DNA of 64,000 nucleotides from Alphaproteobacteria bacterium (GTDB lineage Bacteria; Pseudomonadota; Alphaproteobacteria; Micavibrionales; Micavibrionaceae). Below, in pieces: positions 47,456 to 56,090 of this stretch; position 1 is the first letter of the stretch, and each line of letters begins with the position of its first letter. The notes under the pieces are model-generated. The model made no database searches and had not been told where the DNA came from. It worked only from the letters and a program-made list of their open reading frames with translations. The stretch is taken from assembly GCA_017302165.1 (NCBI GenBank), contig JAFLCW010000001.1:186001-250000 (forward strand). Reading direction: 5' to 3'. The position numbers were made by a program, and so were the translations under genes.

Positions 47456-47782
47456 ATGATGGTTCGTTTTATTTTCCTCTGTATGGCGGTTGTGGCCATC
47501 GCGATTGCCGCTATCCCCGGCATGACGATGCTAAACGGCATCGTCAAGGAACAAAAAAAGGCCATGGAGATTGCCACCGGTCAATTAAAGGAAACGCAAA
47601 ACGAACTCGCGCTGGAACAAAATAGTACATCGCCCGAAGATCTGAATGCGCTGGAAACGGCGGCGGGGGCTGAAACGCCTGATTTCGATACCGAAGAAAT
47701 TCCGGGCGGGTTCAATAACGTCGCGCCATCGGCCTTGGGGGATACGGTCATGGATGATGCGTTGGATACGCCAGCAGAATAA
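47456..47782 (+). CDS. hypothetical single-span protein
   Basis: 108 residues. One N-terminal membrane segment (VRFIFLCMAVVAIAIAAIPGMTML), a probable short coiled coil (IVKEQKKAMEIATGQLKETQNELALEQ), then an acidic disordered tail. Two adjacent ATG codons start it, with AGGAGCAG just upstream. It probably shares a transcript with the entericidin-like gene. Function unknown. Confidence 0.7.
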   Translation: MMVRFIFLCMAVVAIAIAAIPGMTMLNGIVKEQKKAMEIATGQLKETQNELALEQNSTSPEDLNALETAAGAETPDFDTEEIPGGFNNVAPSALGDTVMDDALDTPAE

Positions 47783-47855
47783 GACGTTCACATAAATTTC
47801 AAGGCAACCCTGACAATGTCCTTGTCAGGACACGCTCAACAAGGTGGAATAGGCC

Positions 47856-49106
47856 ATGCCTGTTTCACCTTTTTTTTCTACCCTGCCTGATCGGCTTCGC
47901 CGCACTCTGTCTGACCCGTCGTTTTTTTTCGGCCTTTTGTTTTGTGTGACCGTATTAACGGCTACCATCATCCCCCGGTCTTTATCGTTCCTGCCCTCTG
48001 TGTGCGGTGTGATTGGGATGCTCTATCTCTGGAGGCAGACAAAAAAATGGATATCCTTTGACCGAAAGGAAGTTTTTTTCTTAGGCGGCATGTCGGCACT
48101 GGCGATTGTCAGTTCACTCTGGTCACTGGATCCGGCTTTCTGTTTTGAAAAAGGCCTGATGATCGGTCTTATTCTAATGACAGGGTTGTTATTTCTATCT
48201 TGCGTTCGGTCTATTGATTTCCCACAGCGTCTTTATTTGCCTGTCTTGCTGGCGATGCCCTTAGCCATCGGCGGTTTCCTTGTGGCTTATGAACATATAA
48301 ATGGTTTTCCCGTCCTTCAATGGGTCACAGATCGTCTGCCCAACGATCCATGGCTCACGAACCGATATAACCGGACAGAAGTTTTTTTTGCGGTCTCTTT
48401 TATCCCGGTTCTATGGCTGGTTCTCCACAGTGCACTTCACAAAAAACTCAAACTCACCCTCGCGCTGTTTTTATGTGCCGGCGTCGGATGTGCGTTGTGG
48501 CAAGCCAATAGCCAGAGTGCTCAGCTCTGTTTTCTCGCAGGCATATTGACTTACATATTGTGGCTTCCGGGTAAAAAAATACTGTGGGCGTTTTGTGCGC
48601 TGTTGTTTTCGGGGCTTATTCTTCTCGCCCCTTGGCTGGCGATTTATGCCTATCAATGGGTACCGGATCAGTTGGAACATGGCACGATTTTTCAAATCGC
48701 CAGCATCCCCCATCGTCTGGTTATCTGGCATTTTGTGGCCACCGAAGCGCTTCAACATCCTGTCATCGGAAACGGGCTTGAGGCTGTCCGGTTTTTAACC
48801 AGCGATGAGCCCATGAAATTTGTGAATTCAACACATGTCTTGCACCCGCATAATTCAGTACTTCAGATATGGGTAGAATTCGGCGCCCTGGGTGCGATCC
48901 TGCTGACCGGGTTTACGTTGATGATCTGGCAAAAAATAGGGCAGGTACCCCATAGCTATCAAAAATTACTGGTGTCCGTTTTTGCCGGATGTTGTGCGCT
49001 CTCCCTCACGGGATTTGGATTCTGGCAAAGTTATCAACTGGGGCTGTTTCTGTACGCGGCCAGCCTGTGCCTGCTCTGCTTGCGGGCACGGTCTTTAACC
49101 GCCTGA
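47856..49106 (+). CDS. O-antigen ligase family membrane protein
   Basis: 416 residues with about ten to twelve membrane segments. The large periplasmic loop with RLVIWHFVATEALQHPVIGNGLEAVRF and the motif HPHNSVLQIWVEFGALGAIL is diagnostic of WaaL/Wzy-type ligases and polymerases. It transfers or polymerises O-antigen on lipid carriers at the periplasmic face. No other LPS genes are adjacent, so the ligase role (WaaL) is somewhat more likely than Wzy. Confidence 0.88.
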   Translation: MPVSPFFSTLPDRLRRTLSDPSFFFGLLFCVTVLTATIIPRSLSFLPSVCGVIGMLYLWRQTKKWISFDRKEVFFLGGMSALAIVSSLWSLDPAFCFEKGLMIGLILMTGLLFLSCVRSIDFPQRLYLPVLLAMPLAIGGFLVAYEHINGFPVLQWVTDRLPNDPWLTNRYNRTEVFFAVSFIPVLWLVLHSALHKKLKLTLALFLCAGVGCALWQANSQSAQLCFLAGILTYILWLPGKKILWAFCALLFSGLILLAPWLAIYAYQWVPDQLEHGTIFQIASIPHRLVIWHFVATEALQHPVIGNGLEAVRFLTSDEPMKFVNSTHVLHPHNSVLQIWVEFGALGAILLTGFTLMIWQKIGQVPHSYQKLLVSVFAGCCALSLTGFGFWQSYQLGLFLYAASLCLLCLRARSLTA

Positions 49107-49348
49107 TATCATTCAGGAATCATAGAATTATTAATAAACCCTTAAAAAATATTGCTTTTTAAAGCGGGGTATGTGATGTTGAGACATACAAAATATGCCT
49201 GTGTGCGATATGTACGCCTTTCCGGTTTCTGTCAGAAACATGCGTACGTTCACAAGTTTTTAGCCGTCCTTCCTTGAGGGCGACGACATCAGAAAAACCC
49301 CTAAGCTTTAGAAAAAAGCGAAGGGGTTTTTTGATTCAGCTTTGCTCT
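49107..49348 (+). other. structured gap with nested hairpin and terminator
   Basis: The gap lies between two convergent genes. A nested hairpin has GTACGC (49212-49217) with GCGTAC (49242-49247) enclosing TTTCTG (49226-49231) and CAGAAA (49233-49238). A bidirectional terminator follows at 49293-49332. This may be only the 3' end of the ligase transcript, or a short RNA. Confidence 0.45.
49293..49332. terminator. bidirectional terminator
   Basis: AAAAACCCCT and AGGGGTTTTTT flank a loop of about 19 bases. It separates the ligase gene from mltA, whose stop is 17 bp to the right. Confidence 0.8.
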
Positions 49349-50554
49349 TTATTTGACGTCTGTGGTTCGCGGAAGCAATACCCAGTATTGACCTTTGGAT
49401 TTCATCAGGCCTGCCCAATGTTCGGCCTCGGGGCCATGCCCCCAAAATACATCCCCGCGCACGGCACCCCGAATAGCGCCGCCCGTATCTTGACCGAACA
49501 TCAATCGTTCCATGCGCGGCTGTGCGGGATCAGGATGTTCCGCCGAAAGCCAGATCGGCAAACCATACGGCATCAAGGATCGATCAATCGCCAAGGTGCG
49601 CAGAGCCGTAACCGGAATGGCTTCGCCGCCGATAGGCCCTTCACCTTCAATCTCGCGAAAGAAAACATAGGATGGATTGGTCTCCATCAAACGTTGTGCC
49701 TCTGATGGGTTTTTATCCATCCAAACGCGGATGCTCTGCATTGATACCTCTTCCTTGGGCATGACACCGCGTTTCACCAATTCACGTCCGACCGCATAAT
49801 AAGGATGGCCATTCTGCCCGGCATAACCAATCCGCATCAAGGACCCATCATCTAATTCAACTAAACCGGATCCTTGAATCTGAACAAAAAAAGCATCAGC
49901 CGGATCATCCACCCAAACCAGCGGCTTGTCTTGATCCGGGGGCAATGTTCCCGCGTTGATCTGGGCATGGGTTTGGTAAGGCTTTAAATGTCCGTCCTCG
50001 ACACGTCCGGCAATACGCTGGCCTTTCAGTTCATCACGAAATAATCCCAGATCCACCATCACCAGATCATCCGGACGACCCCGAAGCGGATAAAGATAGG
50101 GGGCTTTTCGTGTCCGTGACCCTTGAAGACTTGATTCATAATAACCTGTAAATAATCCTTCAGGGTTATCACCAGATGATACCTGATACGGCGCAAAATT
50201 CTGTTCAAAAAATCCGCGCACGGCCGATGGTGAAGTATCAGATAGCATCAGAAAATTCTGACAGATTGTCTGCCAGCCAGCTATTTTTCCCCATCTGTCA
50301 TCAGACCCCATGTTTTTATCCGGGTCTTTGATTTTTAAAAGGCGTGTACAGGTTTTTTGAAACGCCGACACCGCGTTAGTCAGATCATCTTGCGTCCATC
50401 CCGGTAGCTGGTCAAATCCAGTCGGGGTTAAAACCAGCGTCTCTTTCTGAGTTTTTTCGGGCGACGGCACAGAGCCAGGCGTTCCCCCTGCACAGGCAGA
50501 CAAAAAAAGGACAAACAGAAGGGGCGCGAATCTCATGCCCGTATTTTTCCCCAT
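49349..50554 (-). CDS. mltA: membrane-bound lytic transglycosylase A
   Basis: About 400 residues. Signal peptide with lipobox LSAC, so an outer-membrane lipoprotein; start at 50554 or six codons later at 50536. The MltA fold is seen in LFTGYYESSLQGSRTRKAPYLYPLRG, FFVQIQGSGLVELDDG, RIGYAGQNGHPYYAVGRELV, and the C-terminal 3D domain with the acidic residues in LMFGQDTGGAIRGAVRGDVFWG. It cleaves peptidoglycan. The Tim44-domain gene is upstream on the same strand, a common alphaproteobacterial order. Confidence 0.95.
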   Translation of the reverse strand: MGKNTGMRFAPLLFVLFLSACAGGTPGSVPSPEKTQKETLVLTPTGFDQLPGWTQDDLTNAVSAFQKTCTRLLKIKDPDKNMGSDDRWGKIAGWQTICQNFLMLSDTSPSAVRGFFEQNFAPYQVSSGDNPEGLFTGYYESSLQGSRTRKAPYLYPLRGRPDDLVMVDLGLFRDELKGQRIAGRVEDGHLKPYQTHAQINAGTLPPDQDKPLVWVDDPADAFFVQIQGSGLVELDDGSLMRIGYAGQNGHPYYAVGRELVKRGVMPKEEVSMQSIRVWMDKNPSEAQRLMETNPSYVFFREIEGEGPIGGEAIPVTALRTLAIDRSLMPYGLPIWLSAEHPDPAQPRMERLMFGQDTGGAIRGAVRGDVFWGHGPEAEHWAGLMKSKGQYWVLLPRTTDVK

Positions 50555-50586
50555 TCTGCGCCTGCTGTCACGGGGTGATAACGGTG

Positions 50587-51330
50587 TTATCCCGCATCCG
50601 GCACAGGTGTTCTATGATCTTCCCGGGTTTCGCCGTCACGCGTTTCACAGACCAGCCAGCGCGGATCTTTGGATTTTAAATCCCGTGTAAATGTCCAGAC
50701 ATCCACCATTTCGGTCACACGATCCGGGTGGCCGGACATGACTTTGCCGTCATTGTTCGTGATCACACAGGTTTCGTCTGCCGTAAATTGCAAGGTGATA
50801 AACGCCGTGTGACGATCCAAACGGGCATCCAGAATATCCGCCCGGCGAATGGCATGAATTTCGGTTGATACCATCTCCCCCGATTTTTCTCGCGCTTTCA
50901 GCACTTCATCAAACGACGCATAGACTTGATCGGTCAGCAGATCACGAAGCAAGTCCCGATCTGCTTTGGCAAAGGCTTCGACAATCATCACAAAGGCATC
51001 CTGCGCCGAGAGCACAAACCCCCCCGGATCAAAGGACGCATCCCGGTTGATGATATCCAGAAGGCCTGCCTGTGCCTGTTCCAAAAGCGTAACATGACGC
51101 GGAAGTGCCAATGCAGGGCCGTTATTCATGAACAAGCCCTGGACTGTTTCACCAGCCTCTTCGGGTGATACAGGCTTATGCTGATCTGCGGCTGGACGGG
51201 TATCGGGCGGTGGAGCGGTAAAGGGATTGGGACGCTCGCGCTCCTCACCATGGCGGGTGCCCAAAATGCTTTTCAGCCAAAAAACCAATCCCGCCGCAAC
51301 CAACGCGTAAATCAATAAATCTGCAGGCAC
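50587..51330 (-). CDS. Tim44-domain protein (TimA)
   Basis: 247 residues. An N-terminal membrane segment (LLIYALVAAGLVFWLKSI), a Pro-rich linker, then a Tim44-like domain from about residue 95 (FVLSAQDAFVMIVEAFAKADRDLLRDLLTDQVYASFDEVL ... WTFTRD ... DPRWLVCETR). The alphaproteobacterial TimA group is the bacterial relative of mitochondrial Tim44, bound to the inner membrane, with an unclear role. The neighbours mltA and secB fit the usual alphaproteobacterial locus. Confidence 0.9.
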   Translation of the reverse strand: MPADLLIYALVAAGLVFWLKSILGTRHGEERERPNPFTAPPPDTRPAADQHKPVSPEEAGETVQGLFMNNGPALALPRHVTLLEQAQAGLLDIINRDASFDPGGFVLSAQDAFVMIVEAFAKADRDLLRDLLTDQVYASFDEVLKAREKSGEMVSTEIHAIRRADILDARLDRHTAFITLQFTADETCVITNNDGKVMSGHPDRVTEMVDVWTFTRDLKSKDPRWLVCETRDGETREDHRTPVPDAG

Positions 51331-51461
51331 GTCGCATTTCCTTTACTGTTTAAATTCTTATCTACCCTAGCATACTGCCAAAAGCCTTTGCCAGTCCTGC
51401 TTTTTAACTTTAAAAGACCTATATGGTGTGCAACACCCCCTTTTGACAAGGCATATAGACT

Positions 51462-51920
51462 ATGATCCTCGCCCTGACCTTATTTATCCTACCGCTGGCC
51501 GAAGTTTTTGTCTTTATCACCGTTGGCGAAGAGATCGGTGCCTTCAAGACGATTTTACTCTGTATTCTCAGTGCCCTTGTAGGGGGATATGTGGTTCAAT
51601 ATCAGGGGCTCTCTGTCATGACCCGCGCCCGTAAAGATTTATCGGCCGGATATTTACCAGCAGGCGCCATCTTTGACGGGCTGTGCCTGATGGTGGCTGG
51701 TTTTTTAATGATGATCCCCGGGTTTGTGACAGATGTTCTGGGGTTCTTGTTGTTGATACCGCCGGTGCGTCACATCATCAAACTTTATGTCGAAAAGCAT
51801 TTTGCGCTTAAGACCGCTCAGGCGCGCACACCCGAAGGGGATATCATTGAAGGAACCTATGAACATGTACCGGAGCCACGAGAACCCTTGAGTGATGCCC
51901 GTCCCCATGATAGGCGTTAG
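51462..51920 (+). CDS. fxsA: FxsA family membrane protein
   Basis: 152 residues. Four membrane segments, with LPLAEVFVFITVGEEIGAFKTILLCILSALVGGYVVQYQGL and the diagnostic GFLMMIPGFVTDVLGFLLLIPPVRHIIK. The last 40 residues are charged and cytoplasmic. FxsA affects phage F exclusion in E. coli when overproduced, and its normal role is unknown. secB follows after 47 bp. Confidence 0.93.
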   Translation: MILALTLFILPLAEVFVFITVGEEIGAFKTILLCILSALVGGYVVQYQGLSVMTRARKDLSAGYLPAGAIFDGLCLMVAGFLMMIPGFVTDVLGFLLLIPPVRHIIKLYVEKHFALKTAQARTPEGDIIEGTYEHVPEPREPLSDARPHDRR

Positions 51921-51967
51921 GAACATTTTTTAAACAAGACAATTTTAATAAGACCACAGGAATATTC

Positions 51968-52456
51968 ATGTCAGACGCGACCAAAACTATCGAAGCCCCC
52001 GGCCTGCCCGTTGTCCTGCACGCCCAGTATGTGAAAGACCTGTCCTTTGAAAACCCGAATGCGACAGACATGCTTCGTCCCGGTCTTCAGCCCCCTGAAA
52101 TGGACATGAATATCGATATCGAAAGCAAACAGATCGAGGAACGGGAAACCGCCTTTGTCCATGAAGTATTGCTCAAAATCACCGTGACCGCCAAGCGCGG
52201 AGAGAAAACAGTTTTCATCGCCGAAGTTATTTACGGATCCATCTTGTCGTTACAAAAAGACGTCCCTTCAGCGCGGGCGCATGCGATTTTATTCGTGGAT
52301 ATTCCGCAGATATTATTCCCCTTTGCGCGTCATGCCATTGCGATGGCCACCCAGTCTGGGGGATACCCACCCCTGCTTTTAAACCCTGTTGATTTCCGCG
52401 GTTTATATTTGGCACGCTTTGCCCCAGCCAATGACGGCGTGGCCAGTAACGCGTAA
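51968..52456 (+). CDS. secB: protein-export chaperone SecB
   Basis: 162 residues. Tetrameric cytosolic chaperone that keeps preproteins unfolded and hands them to SecA. The start VLHAQYVKDLSFENPN, the middle YGSILSL region and the end ILFPFARHAIAMATQSGGYPPLLLNPVDFRGLYLAR are typical. The Ala-rich extension at the N-terminus is short. A good GACCACAGGA site lies upstream. Convergent with dnaQ. Confidence 0.96.
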   Translation: MSDATKTIEAPGLPVVLHAQYVKDLSFENPNATDMLRPGLQPPEMDMNIDIESKQIEERETAFVHEVLLKITVTAKRGEKTVFIAEVIYGSILSLQKDVPSARAHAILFVDIPQILFPFARHAIAMATQSGGYPPLLLNPVDFRGLYLARFAPANDGVASNA

Positions 52457-52473
52457 TATCATCCTGTTAAATT

Positions 52474-53139
52474 TTAGGATTTCTTGATCTGCGTCATCAT
52501 CGCGTCATGCGCTGATTCTTCATCCGCATGAACTGGAAATTGTCTTGGTTCCCGGTACGGACGATGCGGGCGATCCGTCAATATCTGTGTCTGTTCAGGA
52601 CGGGACAATCCCATATCCAGACCCCTTTGTCGTCCGCCCAGAAGTTCCAGATACACTTCCGCCAGTAACTGGGCATCAAGAAGCGCGCCGTGAAGTGTTC
52701 GATTAGAATTATCAATGTTAAACCGGCGGCACAGCGCGTCCAAATTGGCCGGCGATCCCGGAAATTTTTTACGCGCGATTGCCACCGTATCGGTCACACG
52801 TTTCCAGTCAAAACCCGGAAAGCCAAATGTCTTCAGTTCGGCGTTTAAAAACTTAAGATCGAATTCGGCGTTGTGAATCACCAAATGGGCATCCCCCACA
52901 AAATCCGTAAAATTCCCCACCACTTCCCCAAACAAGGGTTTGTCTTTCAAGAACGCTTCGGTCAGGCCGTGAACAGCGACCGCCCCCGCCGGAACATCCC
53001 GCTCTGGGTTCAAGTATGTATGAAATGTCCTTCCTGTCGGCAGATGGTTTTCCAGCTCGACACATCCAATCTCAACCAGACGATCCCCTGTTGCCGGATC
53101 CATCCCTGTGGTTTCCGTGTCTAAAACGATTTCACGCAT
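52474..53139 (-). CDS. dnaQ: DNA polymerase III subunit epsilon
   Basis: 221 residues. Proofreading 3'-5' exonuclease. Exo I motif VLDTETTGMD with D7 and E9, Exo II IHNAEFDLKFLN and Exo III (HGALLDAQLLAEVYLEL) are present. The C-terminal about 45 residues carry the alpha-subunit-binding tail. It overlaps coaE by 8 bp and ends the gene run that starts at ppsR. Confidence 0.95.
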   Translation of the reverse strand: MREIVLDTETTGMDPATGDRLVEIGCVELENHLPTGRTFHTYLNPERDVPAGAVAVHGLTEAFLKDKPLFGEVVGNFTDFVGDAHLVIHNAEFDLKFLNAELKTFGFPGFDWKRVTDTVAIARKKFPGSPANLDALCRRFNIDNSNRTLHGALLDAQLLAEVYLELLGGRQRGLDMGLSRPEQTQILTDRPHRPYREPRQFPVHADEESAHDAMMTQIKKS

Positions 53140-53740
53140 ACGCCATTCCTTTGATCATTTGTATAACCTGATGGAGAGAGTGATATAAATGGGCGTACCC
53201 CAAGCCACTGGATACCACAAAATCAGCCCGTGCCTGTTTTTCGGCGTCTGGCATCTGCGCGTTTAAAATAGCCAGAAATTTGTCTTCCGTCATGCCAGGG
53301 CGTGCCAAAACGCGGCGGCGCTGGATATCAAAAGGCGCCGTCACCACAATGACCGCATCCACACGATTTTCGGCACCTGTTTCGAACAACAACGGAATAT
53401 CGAGGCAGACATGTTTTTGACCCAGCCTGTGATGATGCCTGATGAATTTTTCTTGTGCCTGCCGTACCACCGGGTGAAGAATCTTTTCCAGTTCCTGACG
53501 TGCTCCTGGATTCTCAAAGATAATTTTTCCCAATATCTGACGATTAATGGTGTGGGTTTTTTTGTTCCATGCGTCTGGAAACGTCACCGCGACTTCTTCG
53601 AACGCAGATCCACCCGGAGCCAAGGCCTGATGAACGGCATGATCCGATTCATGGGTAAAGACCCCCATCCGCCTGAGCATGGATGCCGCCGTACTTTTTC
53701 CCATACCGATAGATCCGGTCAAACCCAGCACCCACATCAC
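53132..53740 (-). CDS. coaE: dephospho-CoA kinase
   Basis: 202 residues. Last step of coenzyme A synthesis, phosphorylating the ribose 3'-OH of dephospho-CoA. Walker A GSIGMGKST (9-17), the substrate segment HESDHAVHQALAPGG and CLDIPLLFETGAENRVDAVIVVTAP are diagnostic. It overlaps aroE upstream by 4 bp and dnaQ downstream by 8 bp. Confidence 0.95.
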   Translation of the reverse strand: MMWVLGLTGSIGMGKSTAASMLRRMGVFTHESDHAVHQALAPGGSAFEEVAVTFPDAWNKKTHTINRQILGKIIFENPGARQELEKILHPVVRQAQEKFIRHHHRLGQKHVCLDIPLLFETGAENRVDAVIVVTAPFDIQRRRVLARPGMTEDKFLAILNAQMPDAEKQARADFVVSSGLGYAHLYHSLHQVIQMIKGMAYA

Positions 53741-54552
53741 AGCACCGCCTGTATCAAGTCATCTGTGACCACGGGGTCAACACCGCACCAATTGTGAAAA
53801 GATCGGCATGCCTGATGAATGAGCATACCAATACCCGTAATGGGTTTATTCCCCCGACTTTCTGCATTTTTAAGTAAATCCGTCATCAGGGGATAATAGA
53901 CAATATCATTGACCACGGCAGACGGGGGCAAGTGATCTAAGGATATATCCAGCCTATCCTGTCCTTCCATCCCCAAGGATGTCGTATTGACCAGTAAATC
54001 TATACCCGAAAGTGCCTGATCTTTATCTGCCCAATCTACAACCCGAAGCGACGGAAACGTCGTTACCATATCTTCTGCACGGGTACGCGTTCTGTTGGTT
54101 ACAATAATGTCGGTCATACCCTGTTCAACAAGTCCTTGAATAATCGCCCGCGCCGCGCCCCCTGCGCCCAAAACACACGCCCGGCGATTTTTAAATATAA
54201 AATCAGGCACAGCTATTTTGATGTTCTGGATAAACCCAAACGCGTCTGTATTGGTGGCGTATAGTTTTCCGTCTTTGATTTGGATACTATTGACGGCACC
54301 GATTGCGCGCGCTGTATCATCAATCTCATCACACAAAGACATGATGGTTTGTTTGTGGGGCAAGGTGACACTTAGGCCATTATATCCCTGATCTATCAGT
54401 TGAGATAAACGATGAGATAATTCATCTGCCTGAATCTCAATCGCCTCATAGTTTCCCGGTATGCCATAAGCCTTAAGCCAGTGACGATAAATAAGGGGGG
54501 ATTTACTTTTTTGAACGGGATACCCAATCACCGCACCTTTTAATATGGTCAT
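53737..54552 (-). CDS. aroE: shikimate dehydrogenase
   Basis: 271 residues. Reduces 3-dehydroshikimate with NADPH in the aromatic pathway. The substrate-binding YPVQKSKSPLIYR, catalytic K67 in SVTLPHKQT, ATNTDAFGF (D103) and the cofactor loop LGAGGAARAI (128-137) are intact. It overlaps maf by 4 bp upstream and coaE downstream. Confidence 0.95.
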   Translation of the reverse strand: MTILKGAVIGYPVQKSKSPLIYRHWLKAYGIPGNYEAIEIQADELSHRLSQLIDQGYNGLSVTLPHKQTIMSLCDEIDDTARAIGAVNSIQIKDGKLYATNTDAFGFIQNIKIAVPDFIFKNRRACVLGAGGAARAIIQGLVEQGMTDIIVTNRTRTRAEDMVTTFPSLRVVDWADKDQALSGIDLLVNTTSLGMEGQDRLDISLDHLPPSAVVNDIVYYPLMTDLLKNAESRGNKPITGIGMLIHQACRSFHNWCGVDPVVTDDLIQAVL

Positions 54553-55142
54553 GAAATCACCTGATGGTCTTCCAATGCCTGTAAAAGTGGTAAGAGCGGC
54601 ATACCCAGAATGGTAAAGAAGTCACCGTCAATCTGTTGAAATAACCTGACGCCCCCTTGTTCCAGTGCATAACATCCAACACAAGAAGTCAGAATTGATC
54701 CTGCACGATCCAGATAGAATTCTAAAAAATTATCTGAAAAATTTTTCATGGTCATATGCGCCGTATCGACATGCGACCATATCGCCCGTGCTTGGTGAAA
54801 AATGGTCACTGCAGATATCAAATCATGCGTCTTGCCGCGCAGTTTTTTTAAATTTTCCCGGGCAATATCTGTATCCTGAGCCTTGGTGAATATCTGACCC
54901 TCACACACGAGAATCTGATCTGATCCGATCACGAAAGCAGAGGGATGATCCAACGATATTTTTTCTGCCTTTGCCGCGGCTAATATGCGGGCAAGTTCTT
55001 GTGGTGTTTTATTTTGATGTTGTTTTTTAAGCACCTTTTCATCCATATGTGCCGGAATAGATTCGAAAAGGACACCTGCTTGTTCGAGCATCTGCTGTCG
55101 TGCCAAACTTTGTGAGGCGAGAATAAGCCGGGACTGTGTCAT
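54549..55142 (-). CDS. maf: Maf family nucleotide pyrophosphatase
   Basis: 197 residues. Housekeeping phosphatase on nucleoside triphosphates, including non-canonical or dTTP/UTP types. LASQSLARQQML at the N-terminus, FVIGSDQILVCEG and the end DFFTILGMPLLPLLQAL show the family. Overlaps of 4 bp on both sides (ppsR upstream, aroE downstream) support one operon. Confidence 0.94.
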   Translation of the reverse strand: MTQSRLILASQSLARQQMLEQAGVLFESIPAHMDEKVLKKQHQNKTPQELARILAAAKAEKISLDHPSAFVIGSDQILVCEGQIFTKAQDTDIARENLKKLRGKTHDLISAVTIFHQARAIWSHVDTAHMTMKNFSDNFLEFYLDRAGSILTSCVGCYALEQGGVRLFQQIDGDFFTILGMPLLPLLQALEDHQVIS

Positions 55143-56020
55143 ACCTTGATCTCGCTTTCTTTTTCCTTTTTAAGATGCGAGAGGTGTTTTTGTAGCAGAA
55201 TAAAAATTTCGGCGGCGGTTTCTTCGACGGATCTTCGGGTGACATCAATCACCGGCCATTTGTGCCGTGAAAATAATTTGCGCGCGAGGCGGGTTTCTTC
55301 TTCAACTTTGTCGATATCCAGATACAGATTATCACCCAGATATTTATCATCTTCCGCCGCCTGAAGCCGGGTGCGGCGTAAATGCACCAAACGCGCCGGA
55401 TCTTCGGTCAATCCCACAAATAAAGGTTTCTTATGAAGCGCAACGGATTCAGGAAAAGGCACCCCGGGTGCCAGCGGAATATTTGCGGCCTTGATCCCCC
55501 GGCGTGCTAGGTAAATGCAGGTCGGGGTTTTCGATGTCCGTGAAACGCCCACGAGGATAACATCCGCTTCGTCGATTCCCTCTAGCTCCTGACCGTCATC
55601 AAATGAGAGTGCGAAATCCACCGCGTCAATGCGCTTAAAATATGAATCATCCAAGGCATGCTGAAGTCCGGGAACCCCTTTGGTCGGAAGGCCGGTATAA
55701 GCCGACAAACCGCGCATGATAGGGTCCAATGCCGGCATGGCGGGGACATGTAATTCCGTACAAACACGTTCCAGTTTTTTGCGGAGTTTTTTATCAATAA
55801 TCGTATAGAGCACAGGTCCCGGATTTTCCTTGAGGTCATCAATCGCCCGGTCAAGCTGGGATTCGGATCTAATCATCGGCCAGAAACGTTCCGTCGGGGT
55901 AATCCCGTCAAATTGTGCCAGACACGCACGCGCCATCCCCTGAAGCGTGGTACCGGTAGCATCTGAAATCAGGTAGAGATAAAAATCCTGAATGGGTTCT
56001 TTTTTTGTGCGGGGTGACAT
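55139..56020 (-). CDS. ppsR: PEP synthase regulatory kinase/phosphorylase (PPSR)
   Basis: About 293 residues from the ATG at 56020; the frame also allows a GTG at 56038. It controls phosphoenolpyruvate synthase or pyruvate phosphate dikinase by ADP-dependent phosphorylation and its reversal. The start FYLYLISDATGTTLQGMARACLAQF and the P-loop-like GVSRTSKTPTCIYLARRGIKAANIPL are diagnostic. It is first in the run ppsR-maf-aroE-coaE-dnaQ. Confidence 0.93.
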   Translation of the reverse strand: MSPRTKKEPIQDFYLYLISDATGTTLQGMARACLAQFDGITPTERFWPMIRSESQLDRAIDDLKENPGPVLYTIIDKKLRKKLERVCTELHVPAMPALDPIMRGLSAYTGLPTKGVPGLQHALDDSYFKRIDAVDFALSFDDGQELEGIDEADVILVGVSRTSKTPTCIYLARRGIKAANIPLAPGVPFPESVALHKKPLFVGLTEDPARLVHLRRTRLQAAEDDKYLGDNLYLDIDKVEEETRLARKLFSRHKWPVIDVTRRSVEETAAEIFILLQKHLSHLKKEKESEIKV

Positions 56021-56090
56021 TCCCCAGATGTAGCGCACCTGAGATCAAAAATCAGCCTTTTCCTGTCAGGCATCACACATCTTTTAACAA

